From CAYUEN01 sp964443745 (GTDB taxonomy: Bacteria; Campylobacterota; Campylobacteria; Campylobacterales; QNZT01): 64,000 nucleotides of DNA. Made by a program: the position numbers and the translations under genes. Below are positions 62,421 through 64,000 of the stretch, piece after piece (positions within the stretch are counted from its first letter, which is position 1; each line of letters opens with the position of its first letter). A model generated the notes under the pieces. That model searched no databases. It was not told the DNA's origin and was given only the letters and a program-made list of their open reading frames with translations. The DNA is taken from assembly GCA_964443745.1 (NCBI GenBank), contig CAYUEN010000002.1, positions 1 to 64,000 on the forward strand. Direction: 5' to 3'.

Positions 62421-62470
62421 TGGCCGATACTTCTATGCGAAAAACCCGAAAAAATATAGAAGTACGGCCA
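62421..62470 (+). promoter_or_regulatory. Long inverted repeat just before a start codon
   Basis: Arms at 62421-62436 and 62456-62470 pair over 15 bases with a single bulged base. The loop is 19 bases and A-rich. The right arm ends four bases before the ATG at 62475, which has no ribosome site of its own. It may act as a terminator after htpX, as a translational switch, or as an operator. Confidence 0.5.
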
Positions 62471-62474
62471 AAAG

Positions 62475-62954
62475 ATGCGACTCTCCACACTTGTCAGAAT
62501 TTTTACGTTCCTTCTGATCACGTTTATCATAGTGGTCGGTATGTATTTGTATCGTACTATTTTCGTTATCCGAAATATCTCTGAAAATCAAAAAATTGCA
62601 ACATCTTCTGCTTCTTTGGAAGTTCCTGTCGAGATCTCCTCATTGGAAAAAGCGATAAATCAACGAGACGGACAGATCGTACATATCAATCTGGATCGAA
62701 AAGTGAGCGAGAAGATCGCTTCCGGAAAGATCGCCGGAAGAGAGATCGTATTGAAAGAGTTTACGTCCGACGACTCATCGCCCGGTATCAAATATCTTCT
62801 ACGGGTTCCGGAGGTTGCGTCGGGTCTGTTTAAAAAAACCGGAACGGACGGTCGCCTGAATGCCGATTTTAAAATTTTCAAATATATCGGTCCCGACGGC
62901 AGACGAATCGTGAGATTCGTACCAATCAATCCAAAATTATTAAAAAGAGAATAA
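62475..62954 (+). CDS. Hypothetical single-helix membrane protein
   Basis: This 159-residue protein begins with a basic N-terminus and one helix at about 8-27, then a hydrophilic domain that is probably periplasmic (LEKAINQRDGQIVHINLDRKVSEK). No family is recognised. It shares one base with the following secreted-protein gene (TAATG), so the two are probably co-expressed. The start is the first ATG after the inverted repeat. Confidence 0.6.
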   Translation: MRLSTLVRIFTFLLITFIIVVGMYLYRTIFVIRNISENQKIATSSASLEVPVEISSLEKAINQRDGQIVHINLDRKVSEKIASGKIAGREIVLKEFTSDDSSPGIKYLLRVPEVASGLFKKTGTDGRLNADFKIFKYIGPDGRRIVRFVPINPKLLKRE

Positions 62955-64000
62955 TGCGACGACTCTATTCATTATTGGTTTTCACCTTTTTTGCTTTATC
63001 GTTTCCCCTTCAAGCTGCGGATTGTCAGAATCCCACCGCCACACTTTCGTTGAACGGAATTCTCGATTCGCAAAGAATCCAGTATCCTTTTGTCGAGGGA
63101 TTGGGGGGCGGAGAGGCGCTTTATTACAAGATTACACTCTCTTCCGAGGGACGATTGAGATTGCAAACCGATCGTGACAGGGTCCATAGTGATGATACGG
63201 TTAATACATACGGTCAATTGTTGGATGAAAACTGTCAGGAAATTTACGAAGACACCCAGGTGCAGGAGACACCCAGGTATTTCGAAATCGATCGCACGCT
63301 TGAAGCCGGCACCTATTTTCTGAAAGTCTACAACAAAGTCAAACTGGATGACAGCAGCTCTTCTTTGGCCAAAGGATATTTTCAGGTTGAAAGTGATTTT
63401 ACCGCTTCCTTGCCGGAGAAGTCGATTGATTTTTGGAGAACGAGTCCTACGACCATCTCCTCGGGAGAGGAGATCGTATATACGCTTCACATCAAAAACA
63501 GCGGTAGTGAAACAACCAACGGGATCCGTATCGAAGATCCCTTTCCGACGCCTCAGTATCTAAATTTCGTATCACCCGTAGACGCTTCCGAGTGGAGTTG
63601 TCAAACCGAATCCGACAGAGTGGTTTGTGATCTGACGTCGGGAGAGATCGCTTCCGGCGAAACCATCGAATTGAAGCTCAAATACAGAGCCGATTACGAT
63701 ACCGAAGACAGAACGGTCCAAAATACCACTCGAATGACCGCAACCTATGCCGACGGATCCGAAATTCAAAAGAACAATACGCGTACCATCCTGATCAAAA
63801 AGGTCTATCCCTCCGTCGACATAAGTATCGAGACTACACTTCCCGGCAGCGGCACGACTATTTCCAGTATCGTTCAAAACGACAGTTTCGATTATAGAAT
63901 CGAAGTGACCAACACCGGAAGCATCGATGATGAAAATTTGACGTTGAGCGATCTGGTGCCCGATAGTTACGAGGTGGAAAGCGTAAATTACGACAGCTCG
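62954..64000 (+). CDS. Secreted DUF11-type surface protein, N-terminal part
   Basis: The frame is open from ATG 62954 to the window edge, 349 codons, so the gene is incomplete. A Sec signal peptide (about 1-21, ending SFPLQA) is followed by a pre-peptidase-like beta-sandwich at about 25-155. At least two DUF11-type immunoglobulin-like repeats follow: the first opens ISSGEEIVYTLHIKNSGSETTNG near residue 175, the second opens NDSFDYRIEVTNTGS near residue 310. Such proteins form extended stalks on the cell surface or in the periplasm. The export route is not visible here. Confidence 0.75.
   Translation, partial: MRRLYSLLVFTFFALSFPLQAADCQNPTATLSLNGILDSQRIQYPFVEGLGGGEALYYKITLSSEGRLRLQTDRDRVHSDDTVNTYGQLLDENCQEIYEDTQVQETPRYFEIDRTLEAGTYFLKVYNKVKLDDSSSSLAKGYFQVESDFTASLPEKSIDFWRTSPTTISSGEEIVYTLHIKNSGSETTNGIRIEDPFPTPQYLNFVSPVDASEWSCQTESDRVVCDLTSGEIASGETIELKLKYRADYDTEDRTVQNTTRMTATYADGSEIQKNNTRTILIKKVYPSVDISIETTLPGSGTTISSIVQNDSFDYRIEVTNTGSIDDENLTLSDLVPDSYEVESVNYDSS

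Noticed and set aside
1..64000. CRISPR arrays, insertion sequences, prophage or integrase signs
   Set aside because: No regularly spaced direct repeats, transposase motifs or phage genes were seen. The genes are housekeeping in type and tightly packed.

Overview
This window is a gene-dense piece of a Campylobacterota (Epsilonproteobacteria) chromosome. The evidence is a nuo operon in which NuoE and NuoF are replaced by lineage-specific proteins, pflA directly after nuoN, and the argF / DUF2603 / hemN / Fe-S protein and hemB / ribA / rsmG neighbourhoods, which as I recall follow the same order as in Campylobacter jejuni. The mid-range base composition and the absence of host-association genes suit a free-living, vent-type relative (Hydrogenimonas, Nitratiruptor or Sulfurovum-like). 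The genus cannot be fixed from sequence reading alone. I saw no rRNA, tRNA, CRISPR array, insertion sequence or prophage, and no gene-free stretch reaches 300 bases.

Layout. 1-315 is the end of an AAA+ ATPase. 552-17752 is one 15-gene complex I operon (nuoABCD, a mini-NuoE, a NuoF-like/GltD-like fusion, two nuoG, nuoHIJKLMN), followed by pflA for the flagellar motor. 20244-23987 holds ilvE, a band-7 protein, hisIE and two DUF2393 proteins. 24055-29782 holds a UPF0324 transporter, an sbcD/sbcC (Mre11/Rad50) pair and a membrane-anchored hydrolase. 29567-34722 has an amino-acid permease, an RdxA-like nitroreductase, a MalY/PatB enzyme, PPK2 and an RraA-like protein. 34892-39441 is a compact operon for B12-dependent glutamate mutase (both subunits plus the MutL/GlmL-like protein) ending in an AMP-forming ligase. 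It has no methylaspartase and is the most distinctive metabolic unit here.

39438-47900 carries a TPR lipoprotein, a Cys-rich protein with a universal stress protein, an OmpA-family porin, trxA/trxB with a small membrane protein between them, dapB, purF and a radical SAM protein. 47909-56395 on the minus strand reads argF, DUF2603, hemN, a CCG-domain Fe-S protein and lgt, then a signalling cluster (CheY-like, CheC-like, cytoplasmic histidine kinase, REC-GGDEF). 56512-64000 has a DUF2231 protein, hemB, ribA, a cytoplasmic CZB chemoreceptor, rsmG with two small genes, htpX, and the start of a secreted DUF11-type protein that runs off the window.

How it fits together. Complex I lacks the standard FMN/NADH module. 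It has a FAD/NAD(P)-binding fusion protein in its place, so the electron donor is an open question. Regulatory signals are mostly TATAAT-type -10 boxes. Three of them sit exactly six bases before an ATG, which predicts leaderless transcripts. Several 3'-end hairpins lack a U-tract.
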